Shown here: positions 1 to 9,286 of the stretch, one piece after another
How positions within the stretch are numbered: the stretch's first letter is position 1
Layout of the letters: the number at the start of each line of letters is the position of its first letter
Origin: DASSFG01 sp035547915
Lineage (GTDB): Bacteria; Planctomycetota; Planctomycetia; Pirellulales; JAICIG01
Direction: 5' to 3'
Assembly (NCBI GenBank): GCA_035547915.1
Contig: DASZTS010000036.1
Location: 1-33,266, forward strand
Length of the DNA stretch: 33,266 bases
Translations under genes and position numbers: made by a program
Notes under the pieces: generated by a model
What the model was told of the DNA's origin: nothing
The model's input: the letters and a program-made list of their open reading frames with translations, nothing else
Databases searched by the model: none

Positions 1-142
1 CTGGGAAGTGCGAGGGACAAACTACCACACGCTGTTCCGGAGCGCTGGCTCAACCAGTGGCTGCGACAAGCCCAGCACCTTTGCTCACTCCCCAGGTCAA
101 CTGGCCCAGGGCAGCGAAAAAACAAATCCCCTTATGCACCCT
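1..142. repeat. Right part of a MITE-like dispersed repeat
   Basis: Bases 1-42 are identical, in direct orientation, to the last 42 bases of the window (33225-33266). Bases 124-142 are the inverse complement, with one mismatch in 19, of 33126-33144 (agggtgcataaggggaatt). Overlaying the two window ends on the 42 bp gives a composite of about 241 bp bounded by these inverted repeats, with no convincing reading frame inside. That is the shape of a miniature inverted-repeat element or another dispersed repeat. An alternative is a circular molecule whose overlap was not trimmed. The chromosomal gene content argues against that but does not exclude it. Confidence 0.6.
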
Positions 143-355
143 TCGCCCGCGTCCCGCAGAGATTTCACCGTCACTCGATGTCGATAGCGTCCCGCGCTTG
201 CTGTCATCCGCGTCCGACGCGTGAACAACTCAGACGACCGCGCATCAGGATCCTCCTCTGTCGGTCGACGCGGCCAGACGCCACGCACCGTCGATGGCCG
301 ACCCTCCTCTGTACACTCGGCGCGCGGCTGGCTGGCCCGTAGAGGATGTCCTACA
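143..355. other. Non-coding stretch before the MmgE/PrpD gene
   Basis: No reading frame here looks like a protein; the frames that cross it on both strands have shadow-like, Arg/Ser/Pro-rich composition. I see no tRNA, strong hairpin terminator or clear -35/-10 pair. The ribosome-binding site of the next gene (agagga, 341-346) lies at its right end. Confidence 0.5.
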
Positions 356-1873
356 ATGCCGCCCATGTTGAAGAGCGATGAGCTGTTGCTGCCGTGTACC
401 GACAACCAGGCTCGTGGGTTGGCTACCTACGCCATCGACTTCTTGGCGGGCAAGTTTGCGCCGCCGGGCGAGCGGGTTCTGCGGATGGTCGAGCGATTCC
501 ACCTCGATAGCATGGCCTGCGGCGTGTCGGCCATCGCCTGTGGTACCAACGCCCCAAACGTACTCCGTCGCGAGGCTTGGGAATATGCCCATCCGCAGGG
601 CGTACCCTGTTTCGCTTCGCGGGCGCCGGTTGCCCCCGAGAAGGCAGTGCTGGCCAATTGCTCGGCCGTACGCGAGTGGGACGCGAACGGCACCAATTTC
701 GGCTACAACCCCTTGCGCGGCGCCACGGCCGGCGAGTTCGGCCACAACGACTTCTATCCCGTGGTGGTGGCCGCGGCCCAGCAACGTGGTCTCGACGGGC
801 AAACCGTTTTGCGTGCCATGCTGCTTCTCGATGAGATTCGCGGACGCCTGGCAGAAGTGTTCGCGCTGAAGAACTACAAGATCGACCACGTGGTCCATGG
901 CGCCATCGCGTCGGCCGTCGTGTACGGGGCGCTGCTCGGCGCGACCGTCAACCAGATCGAGTCGGCGATCGGGATGGTCGTGGCCCATTACATCCCCTTC
1001 CGAGCCATCCGCGCGGGCAAGCAACTTTCCGATTCGAAGGGGGCGTCGGCCGCGATGAGCGCCGAGATGGCGGTGGCCAGCGTCCGTCGCGCGATGCGCG
1101 GATTCGTGGGGCCGGCGGACATCTTTCGCAATCCCGAAGCGATCTTTTGCCTGTTCGAGCCTCCCGCCGTCGCCGGGGTCGGCCCGTTCGACCTGACACT
1201 CGCTACGTCGGGCGACGATTTCGCCGTCATGGGCATGCATTTCAAGCTCGGCTTGTACGAGCACCAGTCGGCGGGCGCGATCCAGGCCCTCCTCGACCTG
1301 CTGCAACAGCATCCGGCCTTGCTCGACGACGAGGCGCGGCTGCGCAGCGTGCGGATCAGCATCTATCAGCCTGCTTTCGGGATCATCGGCGACCCGGCCA
1401 AGCGCGATCCGCGCACGCGGCAGAGTGCAGACCACTCGATGGTCTACATCATCGGCACGCTCTTGCGGAAGGCGCTGGAAACCAAGCGGGCCGGTTGGCG
1501 CGAACTGATGCTCGTCCCGGCCGATTACAACAACGCCGGGTTGTTTCACCCGCTAACTCGGCGGCTGATGGAGCGTATCGAATTCCGTCACGGTGGTTCC
1601 GAATACGACCAGAAATATCCCGACGGCATTCCCACCACGCTGGAGATCGAGCACGAGACGCTGGGGCATCTTTCCAGCGGTCTCGTCATGTACCCCGCTG
1701 GGCATGCCCGCAACACGACGGCGAATCTCGACGAACTGCTGGCCCACAAGTTCCGCTTGCTCGCCTCGCTCGGCGTCTCCGACGTCGACGCGCTCTATGC
1801 GAGGTTCACGAACCTGGTGGAAAAATCGGCCGCGGAGATCGGCGCCTTGTACGATTTCGAACTGATCGGCTGA
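356..1873 (+). CDS. MmgE/PrpD family protein (2-methylcitrate dehydratase-like)
   Basis: The product is about 505 residues and reads as an MmgE/PrpD-type protein. The family includes 2-methylcitrate dehydratase (PrpD) and cis-aconitate decarboxylase, which act on tricarboxylic acids in the cytoplasm. The sequence shows the all-helical N-terminal domain, with the family-typical block EIRGRLAEVFALKNYKIDH and a later SDSKGASAAMSAE stretch that corresponds to the substrate-pocket region. The frame is open upstream to 221, but the first residues there are low-complexity. I start at ATG 356, nine bases after agagga; ATG 365 is an equally possible start. No prpB or prpC lies alongside, so a methylcitrate-cycle role cannot be assumed and the substrate is unknown. 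The next gene is 185 bp away on the same strand and is unrelated in function. Confidence 0.85.
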   Translation: MPPMLKSDELLLPCTDNQARGLATYAIDFLAGKFAPPGERVLRMVERFHLDSMACGVSAIACGTNAPNVLRREAWEYAHPQGVPCFASRAPVAPEKAVLANCSAVREWDANGTNFGYNPLRGATAGEFGHNDFYPVVVAAAQQRGLDGQTVLRAMLLLDEIRGRLAEVFALKNYKIDHVVHGAIASAVVYGALLGATVNQIESAIGMVVAHYIPFRAIRAGKQLSDSKGASAAMSAEMAVASVRRAMRGFVGPADIFRNPEAIFCLFEPPAVAGVGPFDLTLATSGDDFAVMGMHFKLGLYEHQSAGAIQALLDLLQQHPALLDDEARLRSVRISIYQPAFGIIGDPAKRDPRTRQSADHSMVYIIGTLLRKALETKRAGWRELMLVPADYNNAGLFHPLTRRLMERIEFRHGGSEYDQKYPDGIPTTLEIEHETLGHLSSGLVMYPAGHARNTTANLDELLAHKFRLLASLGVSDVDALYARFTNLVEKSAAEIGALYDFELIG

Positions 1874-1886
1874 AAGCTACCCGGGA

Positions 1887-1903
1887 CGACCCGAGGCGGG
1901 TCG
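1887..1903 (+). terminator. Weak stem-loop after the MmgE/PrpD gene
   Basis: The stem cgaccc / gggtcg closes a 5-base loop 14 bases after the stop codon. It lacks a T-tract, so it is at best a weak or factor-dependent terminator. Confidence 0.25.
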
Positions 1904-2058
1904 CCGTCGCATTCTCCCGGGCAGTGTGTTATCTTAAAAGCCACGGCCCCAGGGCCGCCCGCCCAAGGGTCTGTCCGACGAATCGCGTTGACGACGGAAT
2001 CGTCCGCAGGCGTTCTCGGATGGGCTCGGAACCGATATTTCCTGCCAGGAGTACCTTC

Positions 2059-3378
2059 ATGTCCTCCCCGTCGACCGATCCGCGTTCGGTAACCAAGCCT
2101 GTCATTCCCTCGCGACGCGAATTCCTCAAGCAAACGGGGGCCACGGTTGGTGGTGCAGCGCTGGCAGGCACGTTGAGCATGGCGCGGAGCGCGCATGCCG
2201 GCGGCGACGACGTGCTCAAGGTGGGACTCATCGGCTGCGGCAACCGGGGTACCGGCGCGGCCAAGAACGCTCTGCTCGCCGACAAGAACGTCAAGCTCAC
2301 GGCGATGGGCGACACGTTCGCCGACCGGATCGCCGACAGCCTCAAGTCGCTCAAGACCGAAGTGCCCGAGAACAAGATCGACGTCGTGCCGGAGCGTTGC
2401 TTCGTCGGTTTCGACGCCTACCAGAAAGTGCTCGAGAGCGACATCGATGTGGTGCTGCTGTGCAGTCCGCCGCATTTTCGTCCGGCCCATTTTCAGGCGG
2501 CGGTGGCGGCCGGCAAGCACATCTTCGCCGAGAAGCCGGTGGCGGTCGATGCGCCGGGCGTACGCAGCGTTCTGGCCACGGCCGAAGAAGCCCGCAAGAA
2601 GGGGCTGTCGGTCGTGTCGGGCCTCTGTTGGCGCTACCACCAGCCGAAGCGCGAGGTGATCGGGCGGATTCACGACGGCGCCATCGGCGACGTGGTGGCC
2701 ATGCAGGTGAACTACAACACCGGCGGTTTGTGGGTTAAGCCGCGGAAGCCCGAATGGAGCGACATGGAGTGGCAGATTCGCAACTGGCTCTACTTCACCT
2801 GGCTGTCGGGCGACCATAACGTCGAGCAGCACATCCACAGCCTCGACAAGGCGGCCTGGGTGATGAAGGACGAACCGCCGGTCAGGGCCACGGGGCTCGG
2901 TGGCCGGCAGGTACGCGTGCAGCCGGAGTACGGCAATGTCTTCGATCATCACGCCGTGGTCTACGAGTATGCGAACGGGGTGAAGCTGTTCGCCTTCTGT
3001 CGGCAACAAGATAAATGCAGCTCGGACGTGAACGACTACATTCTGGGCACGAAGGGCAAGGTCGACGTGATGGCCCACAGCATCACAGGAGAAACAAACT
3101 GGCGCTATCCGCCGCGCGGACCGCAGCCGAACATGTACCAGGTGGAACACGACGAGCTGTTCGCCAGCATTCGCTCGGGCAAGCCGATCGACAACTCCTT
3201 GTACATGGCCCGCAGCACAATGCTCGCCATCATGGGACGCATGGCCACCTACACGGGCCAGACCATCACCTGGGACCAGGCGCTCAACTCGCAAGAGGAT
3301 CTGACGCCGCCGACCTACGATTGGACGTCTCTGCCCGTCGCCGCGGTCGCCCTGCCGGGCGTGACCGAATTTACCTGA
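2059..3378 (+). CDS. Tat-exported Gfo/Idh/MocA family oxidoreductase
   Basis: The product is 439 residues. Residues 18-24 (SRREFLK) form a twin-arginine signal followed by a hydrophobic stretch and an Ala-x-Ala site near residue 47, so the protein is probably exported folded. A Rossmann fold starts at about residue 54 with GLIGCGNRG. Glu158-Lys159-Pro160 is the family EKP motif, whose lysine is catalytic, and HNVEQHIHSLDKA corresponds to the substrate/His motif. Relatives oxidise or reduce sugars and inositols with NAD(P); planctomycetes carry many exported copies whose substrates are mostly unknown. The start is ATG 2059 after an aggagt-type site; the open frame continues far upstream only as a shadow of the preceding gene. 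The specific sugar cannot be told from the sequence. Confidence 0.92.
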   Translation: MSSPSTDPRSVTKPVIPSRREFLKQTGATVGGAALAGTLSMARSAHAGGDDVLKVGLIGCGNRGTGAAKNALLADKNVKLTAMGDTFADRIADSLKSLKTEVPENKIDVVPERCFVGFDAYQKVLESDIDVVLLCSPPHFRPAHFQAAVAAGKHIFAEKPVAVDAPGVRSVLATAEEARKKGLSVVSGLCWRYHQPKREVIGRIHDGAIGDVVAMQVNYNTGGLWVKPRKPEWSDMEWQIRNWLYFTWLSGDHNVEQHIHSLDKAAWVMKDEPPVRATGLGGRQVRVQPEYGNVFDHHAVVYEYANGVKLFAFCRQQDKCSSDVNDYILGTKGKVDVMAHSITGETNWRYPPRGPQPNMYQVEHDELFASIRSGKPIDNSLYMARSTMLAIMGRMATYTGQTITWDQALNSQEDLTPPTYDWTSLPVAAVALPGVTEFT

Positions 3379-3561
3379 CAGCGGCCGCCTAATTCCCGAA
3401 AGCCCGAACGCCGCGCGGAAAATATCGGCGTTGCGACATGATGGATTTTCGAGGCACGTCATGGCTTGCGGATTGCCGTCGGCCGCGTGCGTGCTTGGGC
3501 GGGATGCTGACCGCTGGCCCGAGCACGACGATGACCGCCGTGCCCGGGAGCGCCGGGGATT

Positions 3562-6216
3562 TTATCGCAGGTCGCTCGATACGCCGCCGGCGGCCGGTAC
3601 GTAGCACTTGGTGACGTAGTCTGTCACCATGCGGTTGGCGTTGAAGCGCCAGCCGAGGGTGCGGATGGCCCGCTTCATGCGGGTGATCCATTCACGCGGC
3701 AGGCCGTCGCGGTCGCGCGTATAGTAGCAGGGAAGCACTTCGTCGCAGAGCACGCGCATGAGCGATTCGCCGTCGCGCTGGTCGCAGACCTGCGTATCGG
3801 TGTGCGTGTAGCCCTCGCCGATCGCGAACCCGTTGTTCCCTTCGTAGGCCTCGGCCCACCACCCGTCCAGGATCGACAGGTTCAAGCCTCCGTTGAGCAC
3901 AACCTTCTGGCCGCTCGTGCCCGAAGCTTCCAACGGTCGGCGCGGGTTATTGAGCCAGACGTCGACGCCTTGCACGAAATGCCGGCATGTGTTGATGTCG
4001 TAGTCTTCCACGAATAGCAGTTTGCCGAGGAAACGCGGATCGTGTGTCAAGCGCACGATCCGCTGCATGATCTCCTTGCCCGGTTGGTCGTGTGGATGGG
4101 CCTTGCCCGCGAAGACGAACTGCACGGGCGTGCGGGCGTTGCCGGCCAACTCGGCGATCCGTTGCACGTCGGCAAACAGTAAGTCGGCACGCTTGTAGGT
4201 GGCGAACCGTCGGGCAAAACCGATCGTCAGCGCGTCCATATTCAGTGAGCGGCTGAGCAGCGACACATGGGCCACGCTCTCGCCGCGGCGACGTGCTTCG
4301 CGGGCCGCCCGGCGTCGGGCGAAGTCGATCAGCCGCGATTTGAGCGTCTGGTGCGTCTCCCACAGCTCTGCGTCGCTGACATCGTCGATCTTCTCCCACG
4401 TCTGCGGCTCGCCGCTCTCGCGCATCCAGTTGGGACCGAGGTGGCGGTCGTAAAGTTCGTGCATCGGCGTGGCCAGCCACGTGAACACATGGACGCCGTT
4501 GGTGATGTGCCCGATCGGCACCTCGTCTTCCGTGCGTGTCTGGAAGAGAGGCTTCCACATCTCGCGCGACACCTGCCCGTGCAAGCACGACACGGCGTTG
4601 GCCCGCCGCGAAGCCTTGAGGGCCAGCACCGTCATGCAAAAATCTTCGCCGAAGTTGTAGGGGTCGACACGGCCCAGGGCGAGCAACGCCTCGTGCGCCA
4701 GTCCTAGGCGATCGCGCAGCGGGCCCAAGTGTTCTTCGATCAGGTCCGCGGAGAAGCGGTCGTGCCCGGCCGGCACCGGCGTGTGTGTGGTGAATACGAC
4801 CTGCTGGGCGACCCGCCGCATCGCCTGCTCGAAGTCGATCGCCTCCATGGTCATGCGGTGATGGATCACCTCCAGCGCGGCGAAGGCGCTGTGACCCTCG
4901 TTCAGGTGCAGCACGCTCGGCGAAATTCCCAGCGCGCGGAGAGCCTTTACGCCGCCCACTCCCAACAGCAACTCCTGCCGAATGCGCGTGCGATGGTCGC
5001 CGCCGTAGAGCCGCGCGGTGAGCTCGCGGTCTTCTGGCCGGTTGCCGTCGACATTGGCGTCGAGCAGGTAGAGCAGATTTCGGCCGACCGTGAGCTTCCA
5101 GACGCGCGCGTGGATCGGTCCGCACCGCGTCTCGACGTGAACTACCAGCGGCTTTCCGACCCGGTCGAGTGCCGGTTCGACGGGCAGCCGGCCGGGTTCG
5201 TTGGTGATGTAGGCTTCGTGCTGCCAGCCTTCGAGATCGAGCCGTTGGTGAAAATAGCCTTCGCCGTAGAACAGTCCCACGCCCACCAGCGGAATGCCGA
5301 GATCGGAAGCACTCTTCAGGTGGTCGCCGGCCAGCACTCCCAGGCCGCCCGAATAGATGGGCACCGATTCGTGGATGCCGAACTCCGCCGAAAAATAGGC
5401 CACCGGTCTGGCCCACAGGATGCCCGCGTGCCGAGCGCCCCAGGTATTGCGGGCGGCACCGTACTCCTGGAGCCGCCGGTAGGCGTGGTTGATCCGTCCA
5501 TGCAAAACCATCTCCTGGGCACGCTGTTCCAGGTCGCCCAGCGGCATCTCGCTGAGCATGACCACCGGATTGTGCTCCAACTCTCGCCAACGCGTGGGCG
5601 AAAGCTCGCGGAAGATTTCGGTGGCGTCGTTGTCCCAACTCCACCAGAGGTTGCGGGCGATGGCCCGCGTGCGGTCGTAGGTCTGGCTCGAAAAATGGGC
5701 TTGCGTGCGCAGCTCGCCGACCAGCGGCGCGATCTGCCCGGCCATCTCGACCAGCTCGCGCACCTCCTCGCCCGAAAAGATGCGGGCCGCCGCGCTCTGT
5801 ACCACCAACACACCCAACAGGATGCCCATGTCCAGCACGGGAACCCCGGCGAACGAGCGATAGACCTCCTCGCCCGTTTCGGGGAAGTATTTGAATCGTG
5901 GGTGCTTTTCGGCCTCTTCGACCACCACCGGTTGGAGTTGTTCGGCCACCAGTCCGACGAGCCCCTCGCGCAGCGGCATCCGGACGCGGCCGATCGCCTC
6001 GGGCAACAATCCCTTGGTGGCGGCCAGCACCAGGTGGGTACGGTCGGGTTCGATCAGATAGACCGAAGAAACGTCGGCCCGGAAGCGTTGACAGACGAGC
6101 GCGACCAACTGGGCCAACCCTTCGGAGGGCGACGAGTGCCTCTTCAGCCGAGCAGCCAGATCATCGAGATCGACATGACGCGACCGACCATCGGCCGTAT
6201 TGAGCAGGGTTTCCAT
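3562..6216 (-). CDS. glgP: Alpha-glucan phosphorylase with N-terminal GAF domain
   Basis: The product is about 884 residues. Residues about 25-170 form a GAF domain that closely resembles the N-terminal sensor of PtsP (nitrogen-type enzyme I), including CSVYL-like, EGLVGLVAE, KHPRFKYFPE and LLGVLVVQ blocks. Residues about 185-880 form a GT35 phosphorylase of the short bacterial type, which releases glucose-1-phosphate from glycogen-like glucans. The pyridoxal-phosphate motif EASGTSGQK has its lysine at about 771. Family markers YFSAEFG, SGGLGVLAGD, HLNEGHSAF, ITNGVH and FARRFATYKR are all present. The start is ATG 6216, with agggaaaa upstream on the minus strand; the longer frame to 6444 has no family similarity. 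No other glycogen gene lies nearby. The GAF fusion suggests that activity or oligomerisation responds to a small ligand or partner, which is inference. Confidence 0.93.
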   Translation of the reverse strand: METLLNTADGRSRHVDLDDLAARLKRHSSPSEGLAQLVALVCQRFRADVSSVYLIEPDRTHLVLAATKGLLPEAIGRVRMPLREGLVGLVAEQLQPVVVEEAEKHPRFKYFPETGEEVYRSFAGVPVLDMGILLGVLVVQSAAARIFSGEEVRELVEMAGQIAPLVGELRTQAHFSSQTYDRTRAIARNLWWSWDNDATEIFRELSPTRWRELEHNPVVMLSEMPLGDLEQRAQEMVLHGRINHAYRRLQEYGAARNTWGARHAGILWARPVAYFSAEFGIHESVPIYSGGLGVLAGDHLKSASDLGIPLVGVGLFYGEGYFHQRLDLEGWQHEAYITNEPGRLPVEPALDRVGKPLVVHVETRCGPIHARVWKLTVGRNLLYLLDANVDGNRPEDRELTARLYGGDHRTRIRQELLLGVGGVKALRALGISPSVLHLNEGHSAFAALEVIHHRMTMEAIDFEQAMRRVAQQVVFTTHTPVPAGHDRFSADLIEEHLGPLRDRLGLAHEALLALGRVDPYNFGEDFCMTVLALKASRRANAVSCLHGQVSREMWKPLFQTRTEDEVPIGHITNGVHVFTWLATPMHELYDRHLGPNWMRESGEPQTWEKIDDVSDAELWETHQTLKSRLIDFARRRAAREARRRGESVAHVSLLSRSLNMDALTIGFARRFATYKRADLLFADVQRIAELAGNARTPVQFVFAGKAHPHDQPGKEIMQRIVRLTHDPRFLGKLLFVEDYDINTCRHFVQGVDVWLNNPRRPLEASGTSGQKVVLNGGLNLSILDGWWAEAYEGNNGFAIGEGYTHTDTQVCDQRDGESLMRVLCDEVLPCYYTRDRDGLPREWITRMKRAIRTLGWRFNANRMVTDYVTKCYVPAAGGVSSDLR

Positions 6217-6528
6217 GGCGATTTTCCCTGGGGCAAGCGTTGCGGGCGACAATTGCCGTCGGCCGATCGTTCGGCCGGCGTACGAACCGCTCTCGGAAGG
6301 CAGGTTGCGTGCCACTGGCCGCGGCGGAGGAAAACGAGCCCAAAATGTGCAAAGCGTTGGCATCCCGTGCCGCCGTTTACGGCACAGCCCGAAGGGGCGT
6401 TGCATCGGCGGTGGCACGGTTACAATGGCAGAGAGCCTGCGCATTGCCCCGCTTGTTTATGAAAGCGGCTGACGAAACCCGGAAGCTCGATCCGGTCCTG
6501 TCGGTTGCTATAAAAGACTTCGACCCGA
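6217..6528. other. Divergent intergenic region (glgP / BatA-type gene)
   Basis: This 312-bp stretch separates two divergently transcribed genes and must hold both promoters. A 7-bp stem with a 4-base loop (6260-6277, cggccga / tcggccg) lies in the presumed leader of glgP. A second stem (6367-6385, gtgccg / cggcac) sits in the middle. A possible rightward -10 (tacaat, 6421-6426) has only a poor, 15-bp-spaced -35 (ttgcat, 6400-6405). No gene is supported here. Confidence 0.4.
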
Positions 6529-8700
6529 ATGGACTTCGTTACTCCATCGCTTCTCTTCGGTGCGGCCGCCGCGGCGGTGCCGGTGATCCTGCACCTCGTC
6601 ATGCGGCAGCAACCGCAGCACCTCGAGTTTCCGGCATTGCGGTTCGTGCAAGTGCGGGAAAATGCGAACCGCCGCCGCTTGAAGTTGCGACACTTGTTGC
6701 TCCTGCTGTTGCGCGTGGCCGCCCTCTGCCTGGTCGCGGCAGCGCTGGCACGCCCGAGTATCAAGGCCAGCGGATTGATCGGCGATCAAGAAGCTCCGGT
6801 GGCCGCGGCGCTCGTGTTCGATACCTCGCCCCGCATGGACTACAAGAGCGACAACCAGACGCGGCTCGAAGTGGCGCAGGAGATGGGCAACTGGCTGCTC
6901 AAGCAGTTGCCGGAGCAGAGCCTGGTGGCCGTCATCGACTCGACGCCGGGCGAGCCTGTGTTCCAAGTCGACCTGGGTGCAGCTCAGCAGCGAGTCAGCC
7001 GGCTGGAAACCACTGCCGTGCCGCAGCATTTGTGGGATGTGATCGAGCACGCTGCCGAACTGTTGAAGAAGGGCGAGCCCGAGCGCAAGGAGATACCAGA
7101 ACGCAAGGAGCTGTACATCTTTTCGGACCTGGTGAAGTCCGAATGGGACCCGCAAGCCTCGGTGCGGCTGCGGCAGCGACTGGCGGAGATGATCGGCTTG
7201 GGCGTGTATGTGATCGACATCGGGGCCAAGGAGCCGCAAAACTTCGCCTTGGGTGAACTGCGTCTTTCGGCCGAGTCGATGACGCGAAACCGTCCTTGGT
7301 CGATCGCTACAGAACTGCTGAGCACCGGGGCGGCCGGCGAACGGCCGATCGAGGTGTATCTGAAGGGTGACGGCGGCGAAGACGAGAAGCGCGGCCACGA
7401 GATCGTGGTCGTCCCGGCCGGCGCGAGCCAGAGTGTTGAGTTCGCGCTGGGCCCGCTCGACACGGGTACGCACCAAGGTTACGTGCGGCTGGTCGGCGCC
7501 GACGGCCTGCCCGCCGACGACCGGCGCTGGTTTACCGTCGACGTCAAGCCTCCCTGGAAGGTATTGGTGGCCGCGTCGCCGCCCCTTTTCGATCGCACGC
7601 GCTATCTCACCGAGGCGCTGGCTCCGCCAGCCTTTCGGCAGAGCGGCCGGGCCGAATTCGACTGCAAATCGATCTCCTTGCGCGACCTTCCCCAGGAGCC
7701 CCTGGAAGAATACGCGGTCGTCTGTCTGCTCGACCCCAAGCCGCTTGATGACGACGCGTGGAACCTACTCTCTCGTTATGCGGAGTCCGGGGGCGGTGTG
7801 GGGATTTTCTTAGGCGCCGCCGCCAGTCCCGAGGCCTTCAAGGCGGAGCCGGCGCGGCGCCTGCTGGGCGGAGAATTGGGTGCCTACCCCAGAAACCATC
7901 CCGAGGGCGACATGTACCTCGGCATCGCGAACGAGCAGCACCCGATGATGGCGAAGTTCCGTGGCTTGCAGGGTTCTGTGCCGTGGGACGCGCTGCCCGT
8001 CTTCAAATACTGGCCGCTGCGCGAACTGGCGAGTGGAACGTCGGTGCTCGCCACCTATCGGAACCGGGAGCCGGCGCTGGTGGAACGCCCCGTCGGCAAG
8101 GGACACGTTGTTGTCATGACGACGCCCATTTCCTTCGTCAACAGCGCGGCCGACGAGCGATGGAACGACCTGGTGACGGGGCTCGACAACTGGCCCTACC
8201 TGGTGCTCGTCAACCAGATCTGTTCGTATCTGGCCGGCAGCACCGACGGCCAGCTCAACTACGTCGCCGGCGAAACGGCCGTGCTCCGCTTGGCATCCGA
8301 CGCTCGATATCCCACCTACCTGCTCACGACGCCGCGCGGCGACACGCTCCGGCAATCGGCCGATCCGAATCAGCGTTCGATCGTGGTGACCGCCACACAA
8401 TGGGTCGGCAACTACCTGGTGACCGCCGGCGGCGAGCAAGGCGGGCTCGATCGGGGTTTTAGCGTTAATCTGCCCCTCAGCGCGAGCGACTTGGTGCGCG
8501 GCGACGAAGACGGGCTCAAGCAAGTTTTCGGGAACACCGAATTTCACGTCGCCCATAACCGCGATGAGATCGATCGCAAGATCAGCACCGGCCGTGTAGG
8601 ACGTGAGTTGTTCCCTCTCTTAATGGTGCTCGTCGCCCTCGTGCTCGGGGCCGAGCATCTGTTGGCCAACCGGTTCTACCGTGGAGACACGAAGGGCTGA
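6529..8700 (+). CDS. BatA/aerotolerance-type membrane protein with degenerate VWA domain
   Basis: The product is 723 residues. The N-terminus has the double-transmembrane module of BatA-type proteins: a helix at about 4-24, the conserved FPALRFV stretch, and a second helix at about 54-74. A von Willebrand A-like domain begins near residue 90. Its metal site, normally DxSxS, reads Asp98-Thr-Ser100-Pro-Arg102, so the second serine is lost. A long soluble part follows, with a glutamine-amidotransferase-like segment (SRYAESGGGVGIFLG and the downstream lid). A last helix near 693-711 anchors the C-terminus, which gives three membrane spans in all. In other bacteria such genes sit with moxR and a DUF58 gene; neither is next to it here. 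The protein probably acts in the cytoplasmic membrane and periplasm, but its function is not established. Confidence 0.82.
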   Translation: MDFVTPSLLFGAAAAAVPVILHLVMRQQPQHLEFPALRFVQVRENANRRRLKLRHLLLLLLRVAALCLVAAALARPSIKASGLIGDQEAPVAAALVFDTSPRMDYKSDNQTRLEVAQEMGNWLLKQLPEQSLVAVIDSTPGEPVFQVDLGAAQQRVSRLETTAVPQHLWDVIEHAAELLKKGEPERKEIPERKELYIFSDLVKSEWDPQASVRLRQRLAEMIGLGVYVIDIGAKEPQNFALGELRLSAESMTRNRPWSIATELLSTGAAGERPIEVYLKGDGGEDEKRGHEIVVVPAGASQSVEFALGPLDTGTHQGYVRLVGADGLPADDRRWFTVDVKPPWKVLVAASPPLFDRTRYLTEALAPPAFRQSGRAEFDCKSISLRDLPQEPLEEYAVVCLLDPKPLDDDAWNLLSRYAESGGGVGIFLGAAASPEAFKAEPARRLLGGELGAYPRNHPEGDMYLGIANEQHPMMAKFRGLQGSVPWDALPVFKYWPLRELASGTSVLATYRNREPALVERPVGKGHVVVMTTPISFVNSAADERWNDLVTGLDNWPYLVLVNQICSYLAGSTDGQLNYVAGETAVLRLASDARYPTYLLTTPRGDTLRQSADPNQRSIVVTATQWVGNYLVTAGGEQGGLDRGFSVNLPLSASDLVRGDEDGLKQVFGNTEFHVAHNRDEIDRKISTGRVGRELFPLLMVLVALVLGAEHLLANRFYRGDTKG

Positions 8701-8862
8701 ATCGAGCCGCGCGGCGCGTGCCAATTCGTCAGTTCGTCGGCCGCCGAGGCTGCACAGCCATTTATTTTCTGGCGGCAAGCGGTTGTTTGCCCGCGGCGGC
8801 CGATTAGGCTGGGATTTCAGGCCACACATCTTGGCACCCACCACTTCTCCGAGGTTACAACC

Positions 8863-9282
8863 ATGAACGTGTCAGCAAAGGTTGGTCTGATAATCGTAGC
8901 CGCGGCCGTGTGCGGCCTGTCCGCCGGCGAGGCCAAAGCACAGGTAGGCGGTTCTCCCTACTTCTTGGGCTACGGTTTCTATGGCAACGGGCTCTACAAC
9001 TCGATCGATCGGCCTCCCTTCTATGCCCTCTTTCCGCCGGTTTATTACAGCCATCCGGTCGGCAGGCCCTATGGGTATAGCCCGTTTGCCTATCCGCCTG
9101 GATTCACGACGCCGGTCATTCAGCCAGCCCCGGTGAAGGAGGTCGCCAATCCCTATGTGCCGCGCAAGCCGGCCGGCCAAACGGCCGAACGCACGGCTGC
9201 CGTGGCGCGGGAGATCATCAATCCCTACGTACGTCGGCCGCAGGTGGCGCTTGCCCCGCGTGACCAGACCGTCGCCGACTGA
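8863..9282 (+). CDS. Small secreted Tyr/Pro/Gly-rich protein
   Basis: The product is 139 residues. The N-terminus is a clear Sec signal peptide: Lys6, a hydrophobic core of about 15 residues, then EAKAQ with cleavage likely near residue 26. The mature part is rich in Tyr, Pro, Gly and Phe (for example GYGFYGNGLY and YGYSPFAYPPG) and ends with two NPYVxRxP repeats (about residues 96-102 and 116-122). Aromatic-rich proteins of this kind are common and uncharacterised in planctomycetes; an envelope or surface role is a guess. A gaggt site precedes ATG 8863. The gene converges with lpxK, with four bases between the stop codons. Confidence 0.75.
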   Translation: MNVSAKVGLIIVAAAVCGLSAGEAKAQVGGSPYFLGYGFYGNGLYNSIDRPPFYALFPPVYYSHPVGRPYGYSPFAYPPGFTTPVIQPAPVKEVANPYVPRKPAGQTAERTAAVAREIINPYVRRPQVALAPRDQTVAD

Positions 9283-9286
9283 GCCT

